Source: Crambe crambe
Taxonomy: Eukaryota; Porifera; Demospongiae; Poecilosclerida; Crambeidae
Direction of reading: 5' to 3'
Assembly: GCA_963924555.1 (NCBI GenBank)
Contig: OZ004583.1
Coordinates: forward strand, 6,834,582-6,898,581
DNA length: 64,000 bases
Shown: positions 60,801 through 64,000 of the stretch, piece by piece
Position numbering within the stretch: the stretch's first letter is position 1
Layout of the letters: each line of letters begins with the position of its first letter
Position numbers and translations under genes: made by a program
Notes under the pieces: generated by a model
What the model was told of the DNA's origin: nothing
The model's input: only the letters and a program-made list of their open reading frames with translations
Databases searched by the model: none

Positions 60801-62503
60801 TACAATGACTTGGGTGGGTATTCGCTGCCATCAACTTTACGTACCTCAAGTACAAACTTCCCCATCTATAGGCAAGATCCTCTGGTGGCATTTGAAGTTG
60901 AGGGGTTGTCACATCAGCTCTAGCTCTATCAGTCTTAGTAACTCTAGAAGATGCCCAATCATTCCAAACCCGCATTCCCCACTCAGTAGTTTTTCCTGGG
61001 ATGGCATTCCCTCACAGCACAACTTCATCTGCGTCACTAACTGGAGAAGTAAACCTTTCAGTCATTGCTAGCTAGCTAGCTATACAATCGATTGCAGTGC
61101 TGCCGTTGGCATGATCTGATTGGCTGAAGGTCATGTGACTGGAACTAAAACGTTAAAACATTCTTATCCAGCTCATATATTTTAATGTGACACACTCAAA
61201 TGATGTAATAATGCTCTCGGTGATGTAATGCACTTACTTGCCTTCGGCTCATGCATTACATAACTTCAAACATTATTACGTCATTCTTGTGCAGGCACAT
61301 TAAAACACTTAGAGCTGCACCAAATATTGCATAATAATTATTATATTAGTGTCATTCATCAATCATCGACCACCTAAAGCAATATCATTTAGGTGGCAAT
61401 ATCATTTTTAAACTTAGTCTTTTTCATGATAGCTAGATGTACACTGTCCAGTTTTGCACCGATCTTGCTAAAATTGCTAAAAATAGAACAAATTGCTGTA
61501 ACCTTACAAAATTTGAAGAGAAATATTTGCTGCCTTATTAGCAATTTCTAAAAGCACAATAATAATTGGTAGGAATGAGGTGAACACCCCTCAGCTTTAT
61601 CCTTTGCTATAATTTATTATGCCTATGAAGTACACTAGCTATAGCAGTATCCCTCAAAGCCAATAAGCATAAACATTTTTGTGTGGATGCAGAAAGGATT
61701 AGTATATCACATTGTTATAAGTAATAGTTATTAACCAAGTGCTAGGTTTGTAGTCAATTATAGGCCCGAGTGCTTATAATTCACTACAAACCACATGGTT
61801 AATAACTATTTTATAGCCCGCGAGAGTGTACTACGCATGCTCAGTACTTCTGTCTCTATATAGAGATGTTACTTTTTGGCTGCTAACAAGAATAGGCCAT
61901 CCCACTTCAACATTGTGACTCATACAGTACTAACTATCTTTCAGTCTATAACCCACCCACTCACTGTGCTTTAACTTGCTCACGTAAGGTAGGGGCACAG
62001 CGTCATAATTATGGTTGGAGCTGAATGGCAAGTAGGGCAGCTAGTGCAGAATACCAGCCACGCTGTTACGCAGCTCGCAAGTTCTGCCTTTTATGCTGGC
62101 TACTCTCTGAAAAGCTTGTTGGGTTTGAAATGTGGAATGTGGTCAATGAATATCATTATAGCATGCGCACCGTGTTCAATGAATAATATTAAAATTCTTT
62201 TCTGAGAGTAGTTAGTATAAGGACAGAACTCTATACTGTCACATACTCATCTTTCAGTCTGGTCACAACTCCTTTAAAGTGCATTATCAACTTTGCAGAA
62301 TCTATATCTAACTTTTCCCTGTAAACACCACCCCAGGCTACAATTACATGCACTGTATCACATTTATAAATCCATGTAAATCGGTCCGTTACCATGGCAA
62401 CGGGCTATAATTATGGCTACAGTTTAAGGGTAACTGAAAACTTACCTTCTACAATCCTTGGGTTCATTATCACAGTCAAAATTATAGTGCAAAGTACAAA
62501 CAT
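26198..62503 (-). CDS. Receptor gene C, Ig/FN3 ectodomain, three membrane passes, up to four FYVE fingers
   Basis: First gene of the array. Exons of the short form: 62446-62503, 58913-59290, 58584-58859, 58438-58520, 58163-58382, 57829-58104, 57654-57773, 57476-57592, 57220-57365, 57058-57090, 55595-55717, 54550-54673, 53862-53995 and 53009-53149. They sum to 2,229 bases, 742 residues: signal 1-19, Ig to ~145, FN3-1 to ~237, FN3-2 to ~338, membrane-proximal domain to ~430, three TM segments to ~558, FYVE ~570-651, proline-rich to 696, NPNY tail to 742. Downstream exons (see cassettes) are all phase-compatible; skipping the two terminal exons would give ~1,294 residues ending at 26,198. Large introns hold the LTR element, pogo element, PIF/Harbinger remnant, Crypton remnant and MITEs. 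Assignment of the distal FYVE cassettes to this gene is inference, as no other start with a signal or TM exon exists between 26 and 53 kb. Confidence 0.7.
26594..27711. mobile_element. Non-autonomous DNA element, ~28-bp TIRs
   Basis: The left end TACCATATAGCACTTAATTTTTGAGGGA is an inverted match, with two changes, to the right end TCCCTCGAAAATTAAGTGCTATACGGTA. It contains a second element at 26,876-27,553. It lies 9 bases from the pogo-like element at 27,721. No transposase. Confidence 0.7.
26876..27553. mobile_element. Nested MITE with 24-25-bp TIRs
   Basis: AAGCAAACTTGATTATTAGT at the left (continuing TTCTC) is exactly mirrored at 27,529-27,553. The inner part has GGATGCGGGCGG and its inverse near both ends. 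A 63-99 codon open frame on either strand has no domain. GGGCGGGCGG-type blocks also occur in the element at 28,021-28,346, so the two may be related. Confidence 0.75.
27866..28566 (+). pseudogene. HIRAN-domain protein split by a MITE
   Basis: The first part, 27,866-28,020, reads [20 protein letters not shown] then [19 protein letters not shown]. After the inserted element the same frame type resumes at ~28,347 with [38 protein letters not shown] and LEIPC, ending at a TAA at 28,566. The spacing and motifs match HIRAN domains (N-x-x-D-x-x-A-V-x-V and V-G-(H/Y)-x-P), known from HLTF/Rad5 to bind 3' DNA ends and also found as stand-alone proteins. As it stands, reading into the MITE stops after 58 residues. 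Within TIRs of the transposon it looks like a passenger gene; its role is unknown. Confidence 0.65.
28021..28346. mobile_element. MITE inserted in the HIRAN frame
   Basis: The ends AGGCCACTATTTATAGAAT and ATTCTATAAATAGTGGCCT are inverted copies, with a further inverted GTTTCCTGTCCA / TGGACAGGAAAC just inside. Flanks suggest a short TA- or ATA-type target duplication. Removing the block would leave VAVKKDD directly followed by IVGHLPRK, as in intact HIRAN proteins. The 63-codon minus frame at 28,105-28,296 is internal and not a gene. Confidence 0.75.
28636..30159 (-). CDS. pogo-like DDE transposase, 507 aa, intact
   Basis: Single open frame starting [12 protein letters not shown]. Residues ~52-100 form a helix-turn-helix-like region ([20 protein letters not shown]). 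KKRGRP at ~118-123 is AT-hook-like. The DDE catalytic core has LNWDQTG (D238), IVIMDNFEG (D357) and [13 protein letters not shown] (D393), i.e. two aspartates 35 residues apart, as in the DD-x-D pogo/Tigger group. The tail is acidic and serine-rich ([12 protein letters not shown]). Length is normal for the family and there are no stops. It cuts and pastes the surrounding element at TA sites (family knowledge). The other frames overlapping it are shadows. Confidence 0.9.
   Translation of the reverse strand: MSLRRYLRPKDGLPNPRGSLSSSMSSIAIAQANKEVQEVLKPKEKKRGKYNKFSAELRAEIGKYASYHGVAATARHFSRKLKKKVSESTARSIRDSYLIEAKRKRVEDLEDIEALPEKKRGRPLLLGDALDEKVQLYLRKVREAGGTVSAGIAIAAARGLLLKYNRMSLDEFGGPVHLSRHWAYALLNRMKFVRRKATTAKSKYTVDDFDRVKKSFLDEVVTVATMEEVPPELILNWDQTGIRIVPCSPWTMDQQGARRVEMIGTNDKRQITGVFCGSLVGDFLPVQLIYKGKTARCHPRYKFPSDWNITHSPKHWSTETTMLEYIEEIIIPYIKTKRQELREEEDEDEKAAIVIMDNFEGQVTDSVNQLLDSNNIHVCLLPPNTTDLLQPMDLTVNKPGKEFIKKKFENWYADKVIEQLDDEGDLEPINLGLPLLKELGAEWLVEMFHYISDNPQFITSGFICSGISHALDEQEPEDAEFHSLSEFSDSASDSDPEEVTASSNDED
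30784..30845. repeat. (GA)n microsatellite, ~31 units
   Basis: Uninterrupted GA/AG dinucleotide run in an intron of gene C. The Arg-Glu frame through it is an artefact. Confidence 0.95.
30955..30982. repeat. Poly-C tract, 28 bases
   Basis: Uninterrupted C homopolymer on the plus strand (G on the sense strand of gene C). Length may be affected by sequencing error. Confidence 0.9.
31315..35469 (-). CDS. Gene C linker exons between third and fourth FYVE
   Basis: Five short exons, all phase 0-0, with good GT-AG borders: 35368-35469 ([19 protein letters not shown]...), 34608-34694 ([13 protein letters not shown]...), 32828-32887 ([15 protein letters not shown]...), 32301-32393 ([15 protein letters not shown]...) and 31315-31425 ([17 protein letters not shown]...). 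They encode hydrophilic, Asp/Glu/Gln/Asn/Pro-rich segments without a fold, probably a flexible spacer. 35368-35469 is the paralog of 52549-52620 and 16303-16374 (shared NQDGxxEQ). Their uniform phase means any can be skipped without shifting the frame. Confidence 0.6.
31561..31794 (-). other. Possible Helitron N-terminal fragment
   Basis: 77-codon frame rich in Arg/Ala/Glu: [20 protein letters not shown] then [15 protein letters not shown]. This resembles the RRA-x-R-x-x-ET-x-EQR-x-x-R-L repeats found at the N-terminus of many animal Helitron Rep-helicases. No Rep or helicase part follows. Weak call; it could be chance composition. Confidence 0.3.
32427..32733. mobile_element. hAT-like MITE
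   Basis: The left end CTGGGGCGGATCCAGG and the right end CCTGGATCTGCTACTGG are inverted matches to the common CAGTGGCGGATCCAG hAT-type terminus. About 305 bp, no coding. No convincing target duplication. Sits between gene C linker exons. Confidence 0.6.
33003..34588. repeat. Composite foldback: two ~290-bp MITEs around a ~1-kb inverted repeat
   Basis: 33,003-33,292 and 34,303-34,588 are copies of one foldback MITE (TAAATAAAAAGGCCATGTAG at one end, mirrored as GGCC(T)TTTTATTTAGCAT). A third, half copy is at about 45,290-45,405. Between them the arms at ~33,293-33,770 and ~33,865-34,297 are inverted repeats of each other (TTTTATATGACC / GGTCATATAAAA, GAGCCTGTAGCAAGAATAG / its complement). The open frames at 33,599-33,787 and 33,967-34,299 lie in the arms and are not genes. 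Confidence 0.8.
35934..37409 (-). CDS. Gene C third-cassette proline-rich, YVNI and NPNY terminal exons
   Basis: 37231-37409 is a longer copy of the proline-rich exon ([20 protein letters not shown], then Pro/Ser/Thr-rich). 36543-36614 encodes [20 protein letters not shown] fits the pYxN consensus for Grb2-type SH2 domains. 35934-36086 is a terminal exon ([20 protein letters not shown] then [17 protein letters not shown], stop), paralogous to 53,009-53,149 and 16,822-16,950. Phases are 1-0, 0-0 and 0-stop. If used as 3' end it would give a form with three FYVE fingers. Confidence 0.65.
37720..38180 (+). pseudogene. PIF/Harbinger (ISL2EU-like) transposase remnant
   Basis: [19 protein letters not shown] then [17 protein letters not shown] and [12 protein letters not shown] are the C-terminal part of the DDE_Tnp_4 family (D-R-G-F carrying a catalytic Asp, and R-x-H-V-E-R-V carrying the Glu). 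The next part, [20 protein letters not shown] and the Cys-rich [11 protein letters not shown], is in another frame, so a frameshift near 38,060-38,080 breaks it. The N-terminal half is missing. Lies in the gene C intron between 37,409 and 39,466. Confidence 0.7.
38232..38604 (-). pseudogene. Possible second ORF of the same ISL2EU-like element
   Basis: Minus frame with [20 protein letters not shown] and [10 protein letters not shown]. This resembles the K-A-Y-K-S-L-x-x-Y-x-x-F-V-x-G-W-V segment before the zinc-binding part of the YqaJ-type protein that ISL2EU elements carry as their second gene. It converges on the transposase remnant. The downstream zinc and nuclease parts are not recognisable. 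Moderate to weak. Confidence 0.4.
38605..39465. other. Intron of gene C, no feature recognised
   Basis: Contains only short open frames without domains on both strands. It may belong to the neighbouring transposon remnant. Confidence 0.4.
39466..39885 (-). CDS. Gene C third FYVE finger (two exons)
   Basis: The first half, 39763-39885, carries [17 protein letters not shown] and EYCRACGK. The second half, 39466-39565, carries [14 protein letters not shown] and [10 protein letters not shown]. All eight zinc-ligand cysteine positions are present, and CRACGK is canonical, but the basic motif reads SREYC instead of RRHHC. It is closest to the fourth finger (26,198-26,534), which suggests these two arose by duplication. 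Phases are 0-0 and 0-1, the latter fitting the proline-rich exon at 37,231. Confidence 0.7.
40125..44374 (-). CDS. Gene C linker exons between second and third FYVE
   Basis: 44325-44374 ([17 protein letters not shown], phase 1-0), 44029-44088 ([20 protein letters not shown]), 43721-43801 ([20 protein letters not shown]...), 41380-41448 ([20 protein letters not shown]...) and 40125-40208 ([20 protein letters not shown]...), the last four phase 0-0. A (V/T)PHDxx repeat opens three of them, so they look like tandem exon duplicates. Disordered, polar spacer by composition. GT-AG borders are present at each. Confidence 0.6.
40277..40312. repeat. (ATAC)n microsatellite
   Basis: About nine ACAT/ATAC units with one interruption. 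Confidence 0.85.
40925..41285. repeat. Foldback MITE F2, copy 1
   Basis: GAAAGAGTGATTTAGGCTTG at the left is mirrored by CAAGCCTACATCACTCTTTC at the right. Inside, GCTCTGCTAACTGTCATAAA is mirrored by TTTATGACAGTTAGCAGAGC. Copy 2 is at 56,415-57,030. No coding. Confidence 0.8.
41541..42915. repeat. Repeat-rich intron segment with ATCCTCGGC ends
   Basis: Begins ATTTAATCCTCGGCACGCATG with a small hairpin (ATCCTCG...CGAGGAT). The first ~200 bases recur inverted at about 53,500-53,665 (TGAACCAAGAATTTCACACA; ATCCTCG...TGAGGAT). GCCGAGGATT at 42,903-42,912 may be the other end of an element. Direct repeats of a CATCTTGTGACAAGTCTGACC type occur at 42,630-42,840. No gene. Confidence 0.4.
43368..43630. 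repeat. Foldback element
   Basis: The outer ends TTCAATAGAA / TTCTATTGAA enclose a strong hairpin at 43,381-43,472 (CGTTCTTATATAGCTA...TAGCTATATAAGAACG, with GTCTAGAC-type inner pairs) and a direct repeat of TTTCTGTGTGCATTTTTGTA. MITE-like. Confidence 0.7.
44429..45164 (-). CDS. Gene C second FYVE finger, canonical signature
   Basis: Two exons: 45042-45164 and 44429-44531. It reads [13 protein letters not shown], then [11 protein letters not shown], then [13 protein letters not shown] and [13 protein letters not shown]. All three FYVE hallmarks are present: W-x-x-D, the basic R-H-H-C-R-x-C-G patch and R-V-C, plus eight zinc-binding cysteines. This is the best PI3P-binding candidate in the window; the family is known for recruitment to early endosomes through this patch. 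Exon break and phases (0-0, 0-1) match the other fingers. It is separated from the first finger by a ~7.4-kb intron holding the LTR element. Confidence 0.8.
45290..45405. repeat. Partial copy of the 33.0/34.3-kb MITE
   Basis: GGCAGTGATGTAGGGATTAT through ACTACATGGCCTTTT matches one half of the foldback copies at 33,003 and 34,303. Confidence 0.75.
45442..45739. repeat. ~300-bp palindrome (foldback MITE)
   Basis: TTCTTAAATAAAAAGAAAAG at the left is mirrored by CTTTTCTTTTTTATTTAAGAA-type sequence at the right. The arms continue inward through GTAGGGATGGCTGTGTGCGG and AGTGAACTTCAGTCAAGTAA to a central TACTTCACTCCC / GGGAGTGAAGTA. Arm identity is high, implying recent origin. The frame at 45,412-45,627 is in the arm and is not a gene. 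Confidence 0.85.
46631..46929 (+). repeat. Left LTR
   Basis: TGGACCTTGTATG...TTTATCACA, 299 bp. Contains TATAAAA near 46,790, a possible promoter. Start uncertain by about a dozen bases. Confidence 0.85.
51563..51861 (+). repeat. Right LTR
   Basis: Same 299 bp as the left LTR apart from two transitions; preceded by a purine-rich tract. Confidence 0.85.
52315..52520. repeat. Hairpin repeat cluster
   Basis: Contains AGAGAGTGCTACCGCACTCTCT (also near 33,733 and, partly, 41,347). TATCTAGGTCTATACTCCAA is mirrored by a TGACCTAGATATA end; this segment resembles 4,740-4,860 of the window. No gene. Confidence 0.55.
52549..52620 (-). CDS. Gene C linker exon after first terminal exon
   Basis: 24 codons, phase 0-0: [20 protein letters not shown] then SQQK. 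Homologous to 16303-16374 (gene B) and 35368-35469. It lies about 390 bases past the stop of the terminal exon, with GT-AG borders. It can only be used if the terminal exon at 53,009-53,149 is skipped, in which case it keeps the frame from 53,862. Confidence 0.65.
53009..53995 (-). CDS. Gene C proline-rich exon and first NPNY terminal exon
   Basis: 53862-53995 encodes [20 protein letters not shown] and a Gln/Thr/Ser-rich end, phase 1-0. 53009-53149 encodes [30 protein letters not shown] and GDYSSLEI, then stop. NPNY fits the NPxY endocytosis/PTB consensus; YESI and YSSL fit YxxPhi adaptor signals. Bases after the stop (about 52,830-52,960) resemble those after the gene B and 36-kb stops, including an AATGCACA-type block, as expected of a shared 3' UTR. 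Confidence 0.8.
54550..55717 (-). CDS. Gene C first FYVE finger (two exons)
   Basis: The first half, 55595-55717, carries [18 protein letters not shown] then CQQC and CCDACGK. The second half, 54550-54673, carries [32 protein letters not shown]. Eight cysteines are in FYVE spacing with the RVCDSCY end. The basic patch is absent (LYCCDACG). Orthologous in position to the gene B finger at 17,831-19,212, with an extra few residues before RRVC. Confidence 0.75.
55976..56207. repeat. Imperfect direct duplication
   Basis: AGCTCTACACCTG..TTCAAATTGAAGTAAAGCTC..CCTAACTGTCAATTGCCAT..GAGTGCCTTCGTGGAC occurs twice, at ~55,978-56,050 and ~56,114-56,206, in the gene C intron upstream of the first FYVE. 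Confidence 0.75.
56415..57030. repeat. Foldback MITE F2, copy 2 with inner insertion
   Basis: Same ends as copy 1 (GAAAGAGTGATGTAGGCTTG / CAAGCCTACATCACTCTTTC) and the same GCTCTGCTAACTGTCATAAA core. Extra sequence at about 56,745-56,950 (CACACCCACC and CCGGAGCGG region) is absent from copy 1 and resembles a separate element. Confidence 0.75.
57058..62503 (-). CDS. Gene C ectodomain and membrane block
   Basis: The signal exon ([19 protein letters not shown]) lies 3.1 kb before the Ig exon. The Ig-like domain has [16 protein letters not shown] and NNIRCGS. FN3-1 ends [21 protein letters not shown]3-2 ends [13 protein letters not shown], and a membrane-proximal domain with [16 protein letters not shown] follows. 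Hydrophobic segments are [39 protein letters not shown] and [20 protein letters not shown]. After TM3 a basic [11 protein letters not shown] and a short Glu/Lys helix ([11 protein letters not shown]) follow, as expected for the cytosolic side. Exon lengths equal those of gene B or differ by multiples of three. Confidence 0.85.
59291..60373. other. Gene C first intron, part
   Basis: No gene recognised. AT-rich, with an A-rich tract near 59,816-59,840 and a GC-richer patch (59,845-59,910). It may include the 3' part of the Crypton element. Confidence 0.4.
60374..61066 (-). pseudogene. Crypton (tyrosine recombinase) N-terminal remnant
   Basis: Minus-strand pieces: [17 protein letters not shown] at 61,066 then a [20 protein letters not shown] to [13 protein letters not shown] (60,793-60,975); and [51 protein letters not shown] and [20 protein letters not shown] (60,374-60,754). 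The order matches the N-terminal and start-of-catalytic region of Crypton-type elements (DUF3504 relatives: NFR-x-x-LD-x-x-M-K-x-L, P-I-T-x-x-E-E-x-L-W, DEHR-N-L). It is broken by at least one stop and one frame change, and the C-terminal catalytic part is missing. Lies in gene C intron 1, same strand. Confidence 0.6.
61178..61310. repeat. Foldback repeat
   Basis: TTTTAATGTGACACACTCAA..GATGTAATAATG is mirrored by CATTATTACGTCATTC..GGCACATTAAAA around ATGTAATGCA / TGCATTACAT. MITE-like. Confidence 0.65.
61719..62412. repeat. Interspersed repeat family R1, copy 3
   Basis: Starts AATAGTTATTAACCAAGTGC and ends CCATGGCAACGGGCTATAA. Colinear with copies 1 and 2 but without their insertions and with a shortened hairpin loop. 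Its end lies about 34 bases from the gene C signal exon. Confidence 0.75.
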
Positions 62504-64000
62504 CTTCTATGTTTAAAATAATACATATCAGCTATGATAATAATCAGTACGTGATAATTGAAAAGAAACATTATGGACTACATACAAACACTGAAACTGA
62601 GGAAGGACAATGGGTCTATTGAGGTTAGTCTACATAATAACTTTTCTCTTTTATAAGAGTAAAGAATGGAAAAGTGTGAAGTGTTTAGAGTTAGCTGTAC
62701 ACGCAATATTATAATAAATCTCCTACTGTGCAGTTTCCATTTCAGGATGGTTGTCCATAAGGAATGAAAAATAGGTAGTGGCTTTCAAGAGCCTGGTATC
62801 CATTGTTTACATATGCGCCAATTTTTGAATCATGTAATTAATAAACATGCAAATTTTGACGAGAAGCGTTAAGTACGATATCGTAGAAATTTCAAGGGCA
62901 TCTCTCCACTTGGAAGTAACAAGGGCTTCATGGGCACAGAAGAGAAAACTATCTAATCTAACACTGGCAGATGTATAGCGAGGTATTCCTTAGCCACAGC
63001 ATCGATAAAAGTTATTTATGGAGCAGTTGCCTGCTCAAACTGGACTTTGGTAGTTTAGAAGGGTCAGATACAAGTCTACGCTGGACAGTCTCATCCAAAG
63101 TGATTCCAGCAGCTCTTATCAGTTCAGTATGGACCTTTGCCAGTGACGTGACCACCTGGATTCCTACTCCTCGAGTCTAGAGAGAGCACTCATGCTGTGA
63201 CTCTCGGGGTTGAATGGATGGGATAAATTATAGAGCAGTTAAATTAAGATCATTGATGGATGCTAATTTTGAAGAAGCCAGTATGGACTTGGAAGGTTAG
63301 GTTTTAGTGATCTCTCCTTAAAGGATGACCAGCGTCTGTCTATCAGAGCCATTTACGAAGGAAGTAGTGTATTCATGTGGCTACCTACATGGCTTTGGGA
63401 AGAGACTGTGCTATCAAATACCTGTATAACCAACTTGGCGATTCCAGAGCTGCACTGTGCTGGTAGTTTCTCCCCTCTTAGATAATCCATCTTTAATTGT
63501 AGCACATTGAAGCATCATCACGCGTCATATAATGCACCGGGTGGCAGAAGTCGCACGTGAAATTTATGATCAGTGTGTACCAGGCTCTCTTTCTTTCCCT
63601 CCCCTTCCGTGCATGTGTGAGAGCCTGGGAATGAGGCTAGGACTTTGGTTAATCATCAGAGCAATGAGTGGAGAGGTAACCAGCATCAATTAGACCAAAT
63701 TCATGGTCCATCACGAAGGGTAGCGTTAACCGGTTGGTAGATAAACTTCTCATTGTAGACTGTCTTGATAGCTATGTGTTGTTCCTTCTTCAAGGAAATG
63801 CCAAGTTTCTCCAAGGAGAAATGAAGAGCAGCAGCAAAACCAAGGAGAAATGAAGAGTAGCAGCAAAACTATCACTAGCAACAGACTGTACTCATTGTGA
63901 AATGCACGCCCATTTATTATGATGATTGTGTAGCAGAACTATGATTCTCACAAAATTGTATCCACCTATTCCCCAAACCTTCCTGACAAGCACCCTGCAA
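62504..64000. other. Upstream of gene C, no gene confidently recognised
   Basis: 62,504-62,550 keeps short matches to the upstream blocks of genes A and B. GAGCCTGG-type repeats occur at about 62,785-62,800 and 63,575-63,635. On the minus strand, 63,175-63,015 reads VVTSLAKVHTELIRAAGITL and 63,820-63,720 reads HFSLEKLGISLKKEQHIAIK. These look protein-like, but I cannot place them with confidence. A direct repeat CCAAGGAGAAATGAAGAG lies at 63,812-63,858. Confidence 0.3.

Noticed and set aside
1-64000. tRNA, rRNA or CRISPR array
   Set aside because: No cloverleaf with A and B boxes, no rRNA-like block and no regularly spaced repeat array was seen; hairpins such as that at 4,886-4,970 are dispersed repeats.

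Overview
The window looks like nuclear DNA of an animal, most probably a demosponge. This is an inference from AT-rich sequence studded with TAGC/AGCT runs, short introns with GT-AG borders, sponge-style Ig/FN3 receptor genes and a dense load of foldback repeats and diverse transposons. No rRNA, tRNA or CRISPR was recognised.

The backbone is a head-to-tail family of three related receptor genes, all on the minus strand. Gene C (26,198-62,503) is first in transcription order, then gene B (12,711-22,377), then gene A (2,599 leftwards past base 1). Each starts with a small signal-peptide exon. An Ig-like exon follows, then fibronectin-III-type exons and three exons that each encode one hydrophobic segment. 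In genes B and C the tail carries FYVE-type zinc fingers, each split over two exons at the same place, then a proline-rich exon and a terminal exon with a conserved NPNY motif. From splice sites read by eye, gene C gives a 742-residue short form and gene B a 724-residue short form. Both genes also carry further FYVE units beyond the first terminal exon: three in gene C and one plus a fragment in gene B. Every exon border remains in a compatible phase, so skipping the terminal exons would give long forms of about 1,294 and 842 residues. I know of no described receptor with Ig/FN3 outside, three membrane passes and serial FYVE fingers inside, and I consider this the main discovery candidate. Gene A lacks most of one FN3 exon and has an 11-base deficit in another exon, so it may be decaying.

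The rest is mobile DNA, much of it inside introns of gene C. It includes a pogo-like DNA transposon with an intact 507-residue transposase and a convergent HIRAN-domain reading frame that a small element has split (27,721-30,356). A young Ty3/Gypsy LTR element (46,631-51,861) has integrase ahead of reverse transcriptase, the Gmr1-type order. There are fragments of a PIF/Harbinger-ISL2EU element, a Crypton and possibly a Helitron, plus many foldback MITEs. Between genes A and B (2.6-12.7 kb) lie nested non-autonomous transposons, a 5'-truncated LINE (10,571-11,912) with a 14-bp target duplication, and CACTG-rich simple repeats. Related ~0.7-1 kb repeats lie at both ends of the gene cluster (4.9-8.0 kb and 61.7-62.4 kb).

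The domain content suggests membrane receptors that bind something outside the cell through Ig/FN3 domains. Inside the cell they may couple to endocytic sorting through NPxY and YxxPhi motifs and, where the FYVE basic patch is intact, to PI3P-bearing endosomes. The function itself is inference.
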